The translations under genes were made by a program, and so were the position numbers. Shown here piece by piece: positions 1 to 8,125 of a DNA stretch of 10,739 nt (position 1 is the first letter of the stretch; every line of letters starts with the position of its first letter). Source of the stretch: Bacteroidales bacterium (GTDB lineage Bacteria > Bacteroidota > Bacteroidia > Bacteroidales > VadinHA17); the NCBI GenBank assembly GCA_031285575.1, contig JAITVX010000090.1:1-10739 (forward strand), given 5' to 3'. The notes beneath the pieces were generated by a model. The model was not told the origin of the DNA. It saw only the letters and a list, made by a program, of their open reading frames with translations, and made no database searches.

Positions 1-118
1 AGCATTTTACTATTATCGAACGGTCGCTCAATATATGTAAAATGAACCTATACCGTATAATGCCACAAAACTATATCCTTACAACATACCCCTCAATATG
101 CTCTTTACCGAATGCTTA

Positions 119-265
119 CGTGTCAATGTTATTATTAGGACAGGCGATTAATATATCTTTGACTCCTATGTGATGTATGGCGTTGAGTACCGTTAGTCAA
201 AAGCGGGCACTTTCGCTTTGTCCGATATACATGCCCAATAAATCTTTATCACTAAGATTCGGAAA
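119..265 (-). pseudogene. Decayed IS256/mutator-type transposase fragment
   Basis: Read leftward, one frame gives DKDLLG, MYIGQSESARF, a TGA (199-197), LTVLNAIHH and GVKDILIAC, then a TAA at 118-116. This matches the central part of IS256-family transposases, where a block like GMYxGExExAKFWLxVL is followed by RGVxDILIAC. The TGA stands exactly where the family has tryptophan, so it is a TGG-to-TGA change. Another stop (TAA, 268-266) lies just upstream. After ILIAC the expected region leading to the conserved IVHQIRNS block is not recognisable. Only about 50 codons of a roughly 400-codon gene survive, with no start and no visible inverted repeats, so it cannot make an active transposase. The assignment rests on remembered family motifs, not on a search. 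Confidence 0.72.
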
Positions 266-290
266 TTAGCTGTCAAAGTCAGGAAAGCAC

Positions 291-328
291 AAATAGACAG
301 AGACGCAACACTGCGTCTTTGTCTGTTT
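291..328 (-). terminator. Hairpin terminator downstream of speA
   Basis: A long inverted repeat (arms 291-307 and 312-328) surrounds a 4-base loop (acac). All 17 positions pair if G-T wobbles are allowed. It starts 27 bases beyond the speA stop codon, so it is the likely end of the speA transcript. A/T-rich flanks on both sides would allow it to work in either direction; the T run on the minus strand is short (TATTTGTGCTTT). Confidence 0.8.
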
Positions 329-354
329 TATACATTTTTATATCAGTAGCCGAA

Positions 355-2247
355 TCATTCGAGGTAAGTATATCCATACAATCCGGAGCGGTAGTTTGAA
401 AGAAATTCCTTTCCTTCTTCGAGGGTTATGACGCCTGATTTTACCGACGATGTTACCCACGATTCGAGTGTGCGTACCATTTTCTTCGGACTGTACTGCA
501 CATAGTCGAGCACTTCTGCAATACTTTCACCGTCAATTATGCGGTCTATTCGGTAACCGTCACTGTCAACCGATACGTGTACTGCATTGGTGTCACCAAA
601 CAGGTTGTGAAGGTCGCCGAGTATTTCCTGGTAGGCGCCCACGAGAAAAACGCCAAGGTAGTATGTTTCCTTGCCGCGGAGGGGGTGAAGCGGTATCTGG
701 TGCGGCGAGTTGCGGGTGGATATGAATTTATCTATCTTGCCGTCGGAATCGCAGGTAATATCCTGTATTGTTGCATTGCACACCGGCTCCTCGTTAAGTC
801 TGTGGATTGGCATTATGGGGAATATCTGGTCAATTGCCCAGGCGTCGGGCAGCGACTGGAAAAGGGAAAAGTTGCAGAAGTATTTGTCGGAAAGCATTCG
901 AGATATCTGTCTCAATTCGGCAGATACATGCTTTGTAGAACTTACCATCTGGTTTATTTCGCGGGCAATTGACCAGAAAAGTTTTTCGATCTGTGCCCTT
1001 GTACGCAGGTCGATAAGCCCGAAACTGAACCTGTCGAGCGCTTCTTCACGTATCTGCTGAGCGTCGTGCCATGTTTCGAGCATGCGTGGCTGATTTACAT
1101 TGTCCCACAGGTGATAGAGGTCTTTTACAAGTTCATGGTCTGATTCTGATAGTTTGTCTTCTTCGTTCCATGCCGGAAGTGTCGCTGTTTCGAGTACTTC
1201 AAATATGAGTACGGAATGGTGAGCGGTAAGCGACCGTCCCGATTCGGTTATTATGTTGGGGTGAGGTATTCCGGCCTTGTTGCTGGCATCTACGAAGGTG
1301 CTTATGGAGTCGTTTACATACTCCTGTATGGTGTAATTCATACTGCTTTCGCTGTTCGACGAGCCTGTGCCATCGTAATCTACACCGAGGCCGCCACCTA
1401 TATCGACAAATTCAACGTTGAAGCCAAGTTTTCTGAGCTGTACGTAATACTGCGAGGCCTCCTTGAGTGCAACTTTTATTCTCCGTATTTTGGTTACCTG
1501 GCTTCCTATGTGAAAGTGTATGAGTTTTACACAGTCGCGCAGTTTATTTTTTTCGAGGAAGTCGAGGGCCTCAATAAGTTCGCTTGATGTAAGTCCGAAT
1601 TTGCTTATGTCGCCGCCAGATTCTTCCCATTTGCCGCTTCCCACACTTGCAAGTTTTATCCGGATACCGAGATTGGGCTTAATTTTAAGTCCTTTTGCAA
1701 TTGATGCTATGAGTTTGAGTTCATTCAGCTTTTCAACTACAAGGAATATTCGTTTACCCATTTTCTGGGCAAGCAGTGCAAGTTCTATATAGTCTTCGTC
1801 TTTGTATCCGTTGCATATTATCAGCGATTCGGGGTCTGTATTGATGGCTATAACAGCATGGAGTTCGGGTTTTGAACCGGCTTCCAGACCTATGTTGAAT
1901 TTTTTGCCGTGGCTTACAATTTCCTCAACAACGGGCCGCATCTGGTTTACCTTTATGGGGTATATTATAAAGTTCTGTGCATTGTAGCCGTATTCTTCGG
2001 ATGCTGATTTAAAACATTTCGACAGGCTTTTAATCCTGTCGTCAAGTATGTCAGGAAACCTTACCAGCACGGGGGTCGAAACGTCGGAGAGGGTAAGTTC
2101 GTCAAGCAGTTCCTTCAAATCCACCTGCACGCCTTCCTTCTGTGGTGTAACAGTAACATTTCCTTTTTCATTTATCGAAAAATAATCAACACCCCAACCG
2201 TTAATATTGTACAGTTCGGCAGAATCATCTATTCTCCATTTTCTCAT
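355..2247 (-). CDS. speA: Biosynthetic arginine decarboxylase (SpeA)
   Basis: This cytoplasmic PLP enzyme converts arginine to agmatine and CO2, the first step of the arginine route to putrescine and spermidine. The 630 residues fit the family (about 630-660). The N-terminus has the usual start around ELYNINGWGVDYF. The PLP lysine is K99 in YPIKVNQ; the barrel motifs HFHIGSQ (244-250), the phosphate-binding GGGLGVDYDG (284-293) and ESGR (335-338) follow. The C-terminal beta domain carries CDSDG (499-503) with the catalytic-type cysteine, and GAYQEILGDLHNLFGD (537-552). The ATG at 2247 gives the full conserved N-terminus. No clear Shine-Dalgarno and no TAnnTTTG promoter is seen in the 75 bp behind tyrS, so co-transcription with tyrS is plausible. 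A hairpin terminator follows the stop. Identification is firm; the operon is inference. Confidence 0.97.
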   Translation of the reverse strand: MRKWRIDDSAELYNINGWGVDYFSINEKGNVTVTPQKEGVQVDLKELLDELTLSDVSTPVLVRFPDILDDRIKSLSKCFKSASEEYGYNAQNFIIYPIKVNQMRPVVEEIVSHGKKFNIGLEAGSKPELHAVIAINTDPESLIICNGYKDEDYIELALLAQKMGKRIFLVVEKLNELKLIASIAKGLKIKPNLGIRIKLASVGSGKWEESGGDISKFGLTSSELIEALDFLEKNKLRDCVKLIHFHIGSQVTKIRRIKVALKEASQYYVQLRKLGFNVEFVDIGGGLGVDYDGTGSSNSESSMNYTIQEYVNDSISTFVDASNKAGIPHPNIITESGRSLTAHHSVLIFEVLETATLPAWNEEDKLSESDHELVKDLYHLWDNVNQPRMLETWHDAQQIREEALDRFSFGLIDLRTRAQIEKLFWSIAREINQMVSSTKHVSAELRQISRMLSDKYFCNFSLFQSLPDAWAIDQIFPIMPIHRLNEEPVCNATIQDITCDSDGKIDKFISTRNSPHQIPLHPLRGKETYYLGVFLVGAYQEILGDLHNLFGDTNAVHVSVDSDGYRIDRIIDGESIAEVLDYVQYSPKKMVRTLESWVTSSVKSGVITLEEGKEFLSNYRSGLYGYTYLE

Positions 2248-2322
2248 TTCAAGTCAGATTACCTCAATTAATAAATATCAGAATTTTCAGTTACAGTATC
2301 TTGTAGAGCGGTCTCTTTACCC

Positions 2323-3615
2323 TTAAAATGTGCGAATCATGAAATAGTTTTTCTTTCCCTTCTGTACAAGCAGGTACTTGCCATTGAGAAGCGACTCTCT
2401 GTCCATTTTCATGTCGGGGTTATCTACTTTTTCCTTGTTGACGCTCAATCCTCCTCCCTGCACAAGCCTCCGCAATTCGCCTTTTGAAGCAAGGATGGTG
2501 GTGTGTACGGCGCACAGGTCGGCAACAGAAACGCCGCTGTCAATAATATCCCTTGCTATATCAAACATCGGAACTCCTTCAAATACCGAAAGGAATGTGT
2601 TTTCGTCCATCTTTTTCAGAGATTCGGTTGTCCCTTTGCCGAAAAGTATCTGTGAGGCTTCAACGGCGGCCATGTATTCTTCGCGCGTATGAACCATTAC
2701 GGTTACTTCCTCGGCCAGCCTTTTCTGCAGCAGCCGTTCGCCGGGAGCCTTGGCGTGTTCGGCTGTTATTGATTCTATTTCTTCCCTGCCAAGTATGGTA
2801 AATATCTTGATATACCTTGCTGCATCTTTATCCGAAACGTTGAGCCAAAACTGGTAAAACCGGTATGGTGTTGTTTTTTCAGGGTCGAGCCATACGTTAC
2901 CCGATTCTGTTTTTCCGAACTTCACTCCGTCAGATTTTGTTACAAGCGGGCAGGTAATTGCAAAGGCTTCTCCGCTTGTTTTCCGGCGTATAAGTTCGGT
3001 GCCGGTTACTATATTTCCCCACTGGTCAGAGCCTCCCATCTGGAGCCTGCATCCCATGGAGTTGTACAGGTGAAGGAAATCGGCTCCCTGAACCAGCTGA
3101 TATGAAAACTCGGTAAACGACAGCCCATCCCTTGCTTCCGAGTTTATCCGCTTTTTAACCGAGTCTTTCGACATCATGTAGTTTACCGTGATGTGTTTCC
3201 CTATTTCTCTTATAAACTGGAGGAAGGAATATTCTTTCATCCAGTCGTAGTTATTAACCATTATGGCCCTGTTTGGTTTGTCAGACTCAAAATCGAGAAA
3301 CCTTGAAAGCTGTTTCCTGATACCAGCCTGGTTTTTTCTCAGCGCCGTTTCGTCAAGCAGGTTTCTTTCTTCCGATTTGCCGGAAGGATCGCCAATCATT
3401 CCCGTTGCACCGCCCACAAGAGCTATCGGCGTGTGCCCGGCTCTCTGGAAATGAACAAGCAGCATAACCTGCACCATGTGTCCTATGTGCAGCGAATCGG
3501 CCGTAGGGTCGAAGCCTATGTAGCCCGATACTTTTTCCTTTGAAAGGAACTCTTCAGCTCCCGGAATGATATCATGTATCATTCCTCTCCACTTCAGTTC
3601 GTCAACAAAATTCAT
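2323..3615 (-). CDS. tyrS: Tyrosine--tRNA ligase (TyrRS)
   Basis: Class I aminoacyl-tRNA synthetase that activates tyrosine with ATP and charges tRNA-Tyr. The 430-residue length is normal for the bacterial type. Visible motifs: the HIGH signature at 43-46 (SLHIGHMVQ) in the Rossmann fold, a tyrosine-binding region with QMGGSDQWGNI (192-202), and the KMSKS-equivalent loop as KFGKT (232-236), a form usual in bacterial TyrRS. From about 376 to the end is an S4-like RNA-binding domain (ELRRLVQGGGLSVN) that contacts the tRNA. The ATG at 3615 lies about 17 bases behind a good Bacteroidota -7 box, giving a short leader with an A-rich stretch rather than a Shine-Dalgarno. The gene is intact, with speA 75 bp downstream in the same direction. 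Confidence 0.98.
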   Translation of the reverse strand: MNFVDELKWRGMIHDIIPGAEEFLSKEKVSGYIGFDPTADSLHIGHMVQVMLLVHFQRAGHTPIALVGGATGMIGDPSGKSEERNLLDETALRKNQAGIRKQLSRFLDFESDKPNRAIMVNNYDWMKEYSFLQFIREIGKHITVNYMMSKDSVKKRINSEARDGLSFTEFSYQLVQGADFLHLYNSMGCRLQMGGSDQWGNIVTGTELIRRKTSGEAFAITCPLVTKSDGVKFGKTESGNVWLDPEKTTPYRFYQFWLNVSDKDAARYIKIFTILGREEIESITAEHAKAPGERLLQKRLAEEVTVMVHTREEYMAAVEASQILFGKGTTESLKKMDENTFLSVFEGVPMFDIARDIIDSGVSVADLCAVHTTILASKGELRRLVQGGGLSVNKEKVDNPDMKMDRESLLNGKYLLVQKGKKNYFMIRTF

Positions 3616-3632
3616 TTTTCTTTTTTGAACTG

Positions 3633-3668
3633 CAAATATAGCAAAGGCAGTTAAATTGCTATGGCAAA
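3633..3668 (-). promoter_or_regulatory. Bacteroidota-type promoter of tyrS
   Basis: On the minus strand the -7 element TATATTTG (3640-3633) matches the TAnnTTTG consensus exactly. A TTTG (3668-3665) lies 24 bases further upstream, slightly wide for the usual -33 spacing. The tyrS ATG is 17 bases downstream of the -7 box, a typical short leader. Confidence 0.6.
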
Positions 3669-4034
3669 CTCACGTAATTTCAGATATTATATTAATAACT
3701 GGATTTTTTCGGTATCAATTCCAACAAAGGCTTTCTTGAAACGATGGAAAAGGACAGAAAGAAAGAAGTCTGCAATGGGTTTCCTTGATTACAGACTTTC
3801 AACATTTTGTACCAATCATCATTAATCCTGATGGTGCGGACGGAAGATGAATTATTCTAATAATCATCAGTAAATAAATACCTTAATAAAATTTAAAAAT
3901 CCAGTCTCACGAATTATCTCAAAATTAGTTTCCTGTGATTTTCAACTTTTGCATTGTTTCAATGAGCATTACAGTGAACGAGATGGAGTTTTTGGAAAAT
4001 TAGAACTAATCAGAAAATACATTGAACCGGCGTT
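3669..4034. other. AT-rich gap without a recognisable gene
   Basis: This gap lies between the tyrS promoter and the lost tail of the metallophosphoesterase. I see no conserved protein, RNA gene or clear hairpin. A plus-strand frame stays open for about 54 codons, from near 3870 to 4038, but has no start codon and no recognisable motif. It is probably non-coding or old relic sequence. Confidence 0.4.
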
Positions 4035-4109
4035 TTAAAAGTGTTTTTTCAATGTTATAAGCGTTATCTCCGGTGGCATCCACATTCTGAAGGGAATGGC
4101 GAGTGTTCA
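4035..4109 (-). pseudogene. Detached C-terminal tail of the metallophosphoesterase
   Basis: Directly behind the TGA stop (4109-4107) of the phosphoesterase, the same frame continues for 23 codons to a TAA (4037-4035). It encodes TLAIPFRMWMPPEITLITL and then KKHF. Joined to the preceding VNRGL this restores the family ending, where NRGLGT...PxR...PEITLITL forms the last strand of the fold. The stop codon stands where the family has glycine, so the ancestral codon was most likely GGA. No shift of frame is needed. The tail is untranslated unless the stop is read through or is a sequence error. Confidence 0.78.
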
Positions 4110-5219
4110 CAGCCCACGGTTTACGTAGTGATACTGCCTGCCCGACCGGTATATCCCGTTCCAGTGTGGATACAGGTATTGAGACGGGCTCCATCTGAAG
4201 CGTTTGCCGTTTACTCCCATCTGCATGCCATGCGTGTGCCCCGACAGCGTTATATCGATGCCTGTCTGCCCCTCGATAGCTTCGGCAAAGTGGTTTGGAT
4301 CATGCGAAAGTGCAATTGTGAGGTCAACAGAGCCGAGCCCCTGCATGGCCGAGTCGATGCTGCCATGAGAAATATCGGGGTGTCGCCCAACGGCCGTAAC
4401 ACCTGCAATGCCGATTATTGCATCGCCTACGTTGACGGTTGCATGTTCGTTGTTAAGTACGGTATATCCCGACGATTTTACCTTTTGATTAATCATTCTG
4501 ATGTTGTGTTCTCTTTCCTTGTCGTTAAAGTATGGATGGTATGTTCCAAAGTCGTGATTGCCGAGAACGGCAAAGCTTCCATACCGGCTGCCGGCTCTTG
4601 AAAGTATTGTGTCGTAACTGTCAAACTCGCGCCAGCCGTATGAAACAAAGTCGCCGGTATTTATAAGCAAGTCAGGGGCGAGACTGTTTATAATGTTCAT
4701 GTATTCCAACAAAACTTTTCCGTGGCTGTGGAAGCCGGCCAGGTGCAGGTCGGATATCTGTACAATCTTCAGGCCGTCGAGGTCATCGTGAAGGCCTTCT
4801 ACCGGTATTTCCACTCTGTCAATCTTAACATTGAACCTGCCATACAGTGTGCCGGCGGCTATAATTATAAACACTGCCGAAGCTATCGTCGTCCCTGCAT
4901 CTGTGAGCCATTTAATGCAGCCGCCTGTTTTGCGTCTAAGCAACTTGCCGGCAAAATGGGTGATGATGAAGATACCTCTGGGAATCATTACGGCAGATAC
5001 AGTGCCGGTCATCAGCATAAGGCCATATATATTGGCAGGAGCGTCGAAAGCGCCACTGTAAGCCTTTGTTTTTATATACAGCGCCCAGAACAGTACCGAC
5101 AAGGCGGCATGAACAATGCACAGAAGCCAAACCTGCAGCTTCGATCTGCGGCCGAAATGCTGCAGTATTACAACCGGCACAAGCAGTTCTGATGCAATAA
5201 AAAAGATAAAAAGAAACAT
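4107..5219 (-). CDS. Membrane-anchored YkuE-like metallophosphoesterase, truncated by TGA
   Basis: A predicted integral-membrane calcineurin-type phosphoesterase (COG1408 group). Starting at the ATG at 5219 it has 370 residues; a TTG at 5231 would add four but is less likely. Four hydrophobic segments (about 1-20, 32-50, 64-86, 108-126) precede a soluble domain from about 145. That domain carries all five metal-site motifs: DLH (157-159), TGD (188-190), GNHD (220-223), SHDPNH (305-310) and GHTHG (327-331). The substrate is unknown; related enzymes cleave phosphodiester or pyrophosphate bonds in lipid or envelope metabolism. The frame ends in VNRGL at a TGA, and the next 23 codons in the same frame encode the missing family C-terminus, so the natural protein would be 394 residues. 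The metal ligands remain, but the final strand is lost, so activity is uncertain. It stands alone between two gaps. Confidence 0.88.
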   Translation of the reverse strand: MFLFIFFIASELLVPVVILQHFGRRSKLQVWLLCIVHAALSVLFWALYIKTKAYSGAFDAPANIYGLMLMTGTVSAVMIPRGIFIITHFAGKLLRRKTGGCIKWLTDAGTTIASAVFIIIAAGTLYGRFNVKIDRVEIPVEGLHDDLDGLKIVQISDLHLAGFHSHGKVLLEYMNIINSLAPDLLINTGDFVSYGWREFDSYDTILSRAGSRYGSFAVLGNHDFGTYHPYFNDKEREHNIRMINQKVKSSGYTVLNNEHATVNVGDAIIGIAGVTAVGRHPDISHGSIDSAMQGLGSVDLTIALSHDPNHFAEAIEGQTGIDITLSGHTHGMQMGVNGKRFRWSPSQYLYPHWNGIYRSGRQYHYVNRGL

Positions 5220-5231
5220 CGGTTTATGCAA

Positions 5232-5514
5232 AAAAAAATGCGCTTAAAGGTAGTACTTATTTTCAGTTATGCGACACAGGCGCTAAAATGGCAGGAAAAT
5301 ATGGAAACAAATTTGATATTGTGGAAAAATACAAACCGACAGAAGAAAATTTTTATGGCAAATAATTATACAATTGATGAAAACAACCGGAAGCAGACTA
5401 AAAGTATGGGATGGGACACCGAAAGACAAATGGTTATTTATACCTGACAGTCTGTTCTTTTTCCTGGAGTAACCACCTCATCGCAGAGCCGGTTTTACGA
5501 TAAGTGTTTTCACA
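5232..5514. other. Intergenic sequence upstream of the metallophosphoesterase
   Basis: Short plus-strand frames exist (for example 5226-5447 and 5377-5472), but none has a recognisable motif, a ribosome binding site or a good promoter. A weak -7-like TACCTTTA on the minus strand near 5245-5252 could serve the phosphoesterase, but it departs from consensus and has no partner -33 element. Confidence 0.35.
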
Positions 5515-5554
5515 AAACAGGGTCAAAAGGTAAAAAAATCGTTTGACCCTGTTT
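5515..5554. terminator. 13-bp perfect hairpin, probable bidirectional terminator
   Basis: AAACAGGGTCAAA (5515-5527) pairs perfectly with TTTGACCCTGTTT (5542-5554) around a 14-base A-rich loop. The T run inside the 3' arm is present whichever strand is read. It is the first strong hairpin downstream of the TPR gene, about 280 bases past its stop, so it may end that transcript. It could also end a plus-strand RNA. Confidence 0.6.
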
Positions 5555-5601
5555 GTATTATGTTTTTATATGTGTAATCTGTCTATTTTTCCCAAGGATA
5601 C

Positions 5602-5820
5602 GACATCTTTTATCTACTTTCTCTTTTCCAACATCCATTTCTATCTTTCCAACGCTTACTTCTGCTATTATTTTGCTTACTGCTTGTTTACTTTATTTAT
5701 ATCTGCTTTTTTTATCTGTATCTGAATTTATTTTACTTATTTTTATCTTTCTTTTGCCTGCATCTGCATGTATTTTGTTTATATCTTCTTTTCTAACGCT
5801 TACTTCTGTTTATTTTCATG
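5602..5820. repeat. Strand-asymmetric T/C-rich block with a spaced direct repeat
   Basis: About three quarters of the plus-strand bases here are pyrimidines and only about 16 of some 218 are G. The 14-base word AACGCTTACTTCTG occurs at 5651-5664 and again at 5795-5808, exactly 144 bases apart, with similar but imperfect flanks. ATCTG and TTTAT words recur between them. The block lies directly behind the TPR gene. Read on the minus strand it is A/G-rich, and one frame is interrupted by a single stop across both repeat copies, giving Lys/Glu-rich peptides with EVSV in each copy. It could be a degenerate duplication, an unusual 3' untranslated region, or decayed coding sequence. Confidence 0.5.
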
Positions 5821-5831
5821 CAACTTACATG

Positions 5832-8066
5832 TTATGTTATACTGAACAGCACATAATCGTGCATTATTGACAGGTCGTTGTGCTTTACACCGAGTTTGCA
5901 CAGCAATTCCTTGTCTTCGCTGAATATTGTGGTAAACTGTGCAATTGACAGCTCGCCCGACACTATGCTTTGCCGGTAACACTCTGCGGCTTCTTTCATC
6001 TGTCCCTGGCACAGCGCCAGGTGGCCTTTGTTTATAAGGTCGTGTGCAGAGAGTTTTCCGGCCGACAGCCTGTCGTAATATTTTTCCGAATCGCCAAACC
6101 GTCCGAGTGCAAAGTAGCAGTAGGCTATCGGGCGCAGTATCTTCAGGTTTGCAGGGTCGGTGTATTCAACGCGGAAGTAGTATTTCAGCGCCTGCCCATA
6201 ATCTTTAAGGTCGAGGTAGCAGTGTGCTATCATTATTGTGGTGTGAATGTTTTCAGGCTCCCTGTCGCTTGCATGTATGTAGTATTCAAGCGCTTTTTCC
6301 GTTTCCCCAAGTCGGCGGAGGCACAACCCTATCTTTTTCAGCGTCCATGGCTTCCTGTCAATCAGTTCGGCTTTCATGTAATATTGCAGCGCCTTGCGAT
6401 AGTTTGCTTTCTCCTGAAAGCAGTAGCCTGTTTTTTCATAAAGACCTGCATCGTCGGGCTTTTTCGCTATCTGTTTTATGAATAGCGTAAGAGCATCGCT
6501 GTAAAAGCTTTTGTTGAAAAAATAATCAGCAAGTCCCGCTTCGGTTTCGTCGCCGTTGCCTGTAAGCGCAAAGAACAACGAGTTGTATATATCTAGCCTT
6601 CCGGTGAAGATGTCTTCAAACTCCTTTTTATATGGCGACAGCTTGAAGAACCGGTAAATATCCTGCAGGTACTGTGTTATGTTTATCCTGAAGTTGCGGT
6701 AGGGGTCTGTCAGCGATTCGTTGTTGAGCTGATGCATTCCTTCCAGTTCCATACTGAATATTTTCGCCATCATGTTTTTCTGCGACGATGGCAGCCGGTT
6801 CAGGTTAAGCAGCAGCGAAAACTTGTCGGAGTTGCATATAAACGGTGTTTTATACAGCGCTTGCACAAGCTCGTTTGCGGCAGGCCCAAGTATTTCGTCG
6901 CCATGTATTTCGTTCACTGCCTCATGGTCGGGATAAAACGGCATAAACCAGTTCTTGAAATCCTTAAAAAAGTCGAAGTTCTTCATTTGCGAAAATGCCG
7001 ACATGTAAACATCTGCTCCCTCTATCTGCAAGTTGGTGAGATCTTCCATTGCTTTGTATATTTCGTCAGAATCGCTGAACACTTCCGACCAGTCGGGGTT
7101 TTTCCCGTCGGCTTCGCGTGGCAGTATGCCGTCGAGTTCGAGCTTGTCTTCAATCTTCGGACGCAGTTTTTCAACATGCGGAAGTATTTCCTCATGAAGT
7201 CTTCGTGCAAGCGGTTCTGTTTCTCTCGATCTTATTATCTGCAGAACTATTATACGGCAGTGTTCGCGAAATGATGCGGTATCGCCAAGCATTTCAAGTC
7301 GTCTGCCAATTTCGGGATACAGCATAATGCGGTTGTCGTAGTAATGCAGGTTCAGTATCAGGCCGCACAGTGCACGTTCCATCACCTGTTCCTGTTTTTC
7401 TTCATATATGTCGAGCAGTTTCATCAGCTTACCTGTTTGCCATGTTCGCAGTGCGCTTAGTGTTATGGCCGATATAAACAGGTTGGCTTCATGCCATCTG
7501 AACTTTCGGGGGTTTGTTATTATGCTTATCAGGCTGTATTCGGCTTCGCCATAATAGTCTGTCAGCCACATGTGGTTAAATATGTTTGTGATAAGCTGTC
7601 TGTGCTTTTTCGACATTTCCGATTCCGGGTCCGGTGGCATTTCGGTGCTTGCCGTCAGCCATTCATCGAGTTCTGGTTTAAAAATAAGGTCATCAACCGT
7701 TTCTGCAATTGTTTTACCTGTCAGCATCAGTTCCCTTTCCACCTGCCGTTTTACACTGTAGGTGTGCCAGCCCGAATATCGCAACAGAATGTCCTGCACT
7801 GCTCTGTCAGACAGTTTAAGTATCGACTGTATAAGCCTCAGATAAACATTGTTGCGCTGCGGGTCGTTAATTCCGTTTACCGTGTATTCGAGCATGTTTT
7901 TGTATGTCATAACTATTGTGTCGTATTCGTTGCGCAAATCGCCCGACAGTACATTTGATATAATGCTCAGTAAAATATCAAGGCTCTGTTTTATTTTTTT
8001 TTCCGATGCCAGCACGCACAGCTCTTTGTGCTGTTTTATAACATTTGTAATTTCTGTCATTGGCAT
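5832..8066 (-). CDS. Large tetratricopeptide-repeat protein, function unknown
   Basis: A 744-residue protein without signal peptide or membrane segment, so probably cytoplasmic. Roughly residues 1-500 are helical with no motif I can name. From about 510 to 700 lie about six TPR units, recognisable by the pattern of small, aromatic and proline positions: YSDALTLFIKQIAKKPDD (522-539), NYRKALQYYMKAELID (555-570), ETEKALEYYIHASDREPEN (588-606), DYGQALKYYFRVEYTDPAN (622-640) and RFGDSEKYYDRL (656-667). TPRs bind partner proteins, so a scaffold or assembly role is inference only. Similar large TPR proteins occur in other Bacteroidota. The start may be the ATG at 8066 or the one two codons later; neither has a clear Shine-Dalgarno. 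A candidate promoter lies about 240 bases upstream at 8308-8338, which would give a long leader. Confidence 0.9.
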   Translation of the reverse strand: MPMTEITNVIKQHKELCVLASEKKIKQSLDILLSIISNVLSGDLRNEYDTIVMTYKNMLEYTVNGINDPQRNNVYLRLIQSILKLSDRAVQDILLRYSGWHTYSVKRQVERELMLTGKTIAETVDDLIFKPELDEWLTASTEMPPDPESEMSKKHRQLITNIFNHMWLTDYYGEAEYSLISIITNPRKFRWHEANLFISAITLSALRTWQTGKLMKLLDIYEEKQEQVMERALCGLILNLHYYDNRIMLYPEIGRRLEMLGDTASFREHCRIIVLQIIRSRETEPLARRLHEEILPHVEKLRPKIEDKLELDGILPREADGKNPDWSEVFSDSDEIYKAMEDLTNLQIEGADVYMSAFSQMKNFDFFKDFKNWFMPFYPDHEAVNEIHGDEILGPAANELVQALYKTPFICNSDKFSLLLNLNRLPSSQKNMMAKIFSMELEGMHQLNNESLTDPYRNFRINITQYLQDIYRFFKLSPYKKEFEDIFTGRLDIYNSLFFALTGNGDETEAGLADYFFNKSFYSDALTLFIKQIAKKPDDAGLYEKTGYCFQEKANYRKALQYYMKAELIDRKPWTLKKIGLCLRRLGETEKALEYYIHASDREPENIHTTIMIAHCYLDLKDYGQALKYYFRVEYTDPANLKILRPIAYCYFALGRFGDSEKYYDRLSAGKLSAHDLINKGHLALCQGQMKEAAECYRQSIVSGELSIAQFTTIFSEDKELLCKLGVKHNDLSIMHDYVLFSIT

Positions 8067-8125
8067 AATTAATTTAAGTTGCTAAGTAGTTGTCTCTTAA
8101 TAAAGCATATTTCATTGAAATCTTT

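Noticed and set aside
450..1792. Several plus-strand ORFs of 90-131 codons inside speA.
   Set aside because: They are antisense shadows of a fully conserved gene, with no promoter or motif.
119..4109. UGA recoding to a sense codon (two in-frame TGAs inside conserved frames).
   Set aside because: The two sites would need different amino acids (tryptophan in the IS256 relic, glycine in the phosphoesterase), the relic also has TAA stops, and speA ends properly at a TGA with another TGA four codons on. Independent mutations fit better.
4006..4194. A 62-codon minus-strand frame overlapping the end of the phosphoesterase.
   Set aside because: It lies in a different frame from the conserved C-terminus; the true continuation of the family sequence is the frame ending at 4035.
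5515..5820. CRISPR-like array or phage attachment site in the gap behind the TPR gene.
   Set aside because: Only two copies of a 14-base word at 144-base spacing, with no regular spacers, no cas genes, and no integrase or tRNA gene nearby.
5543..5870. Hydrophobic plus-strand ORFs (about 60 and 105 codons) that look like small membrane proteins.
   Set aside because: They arise from the T/C-rich composition, overlap a hairpin and the end of the TPR gene, and show no ribosome binding site.
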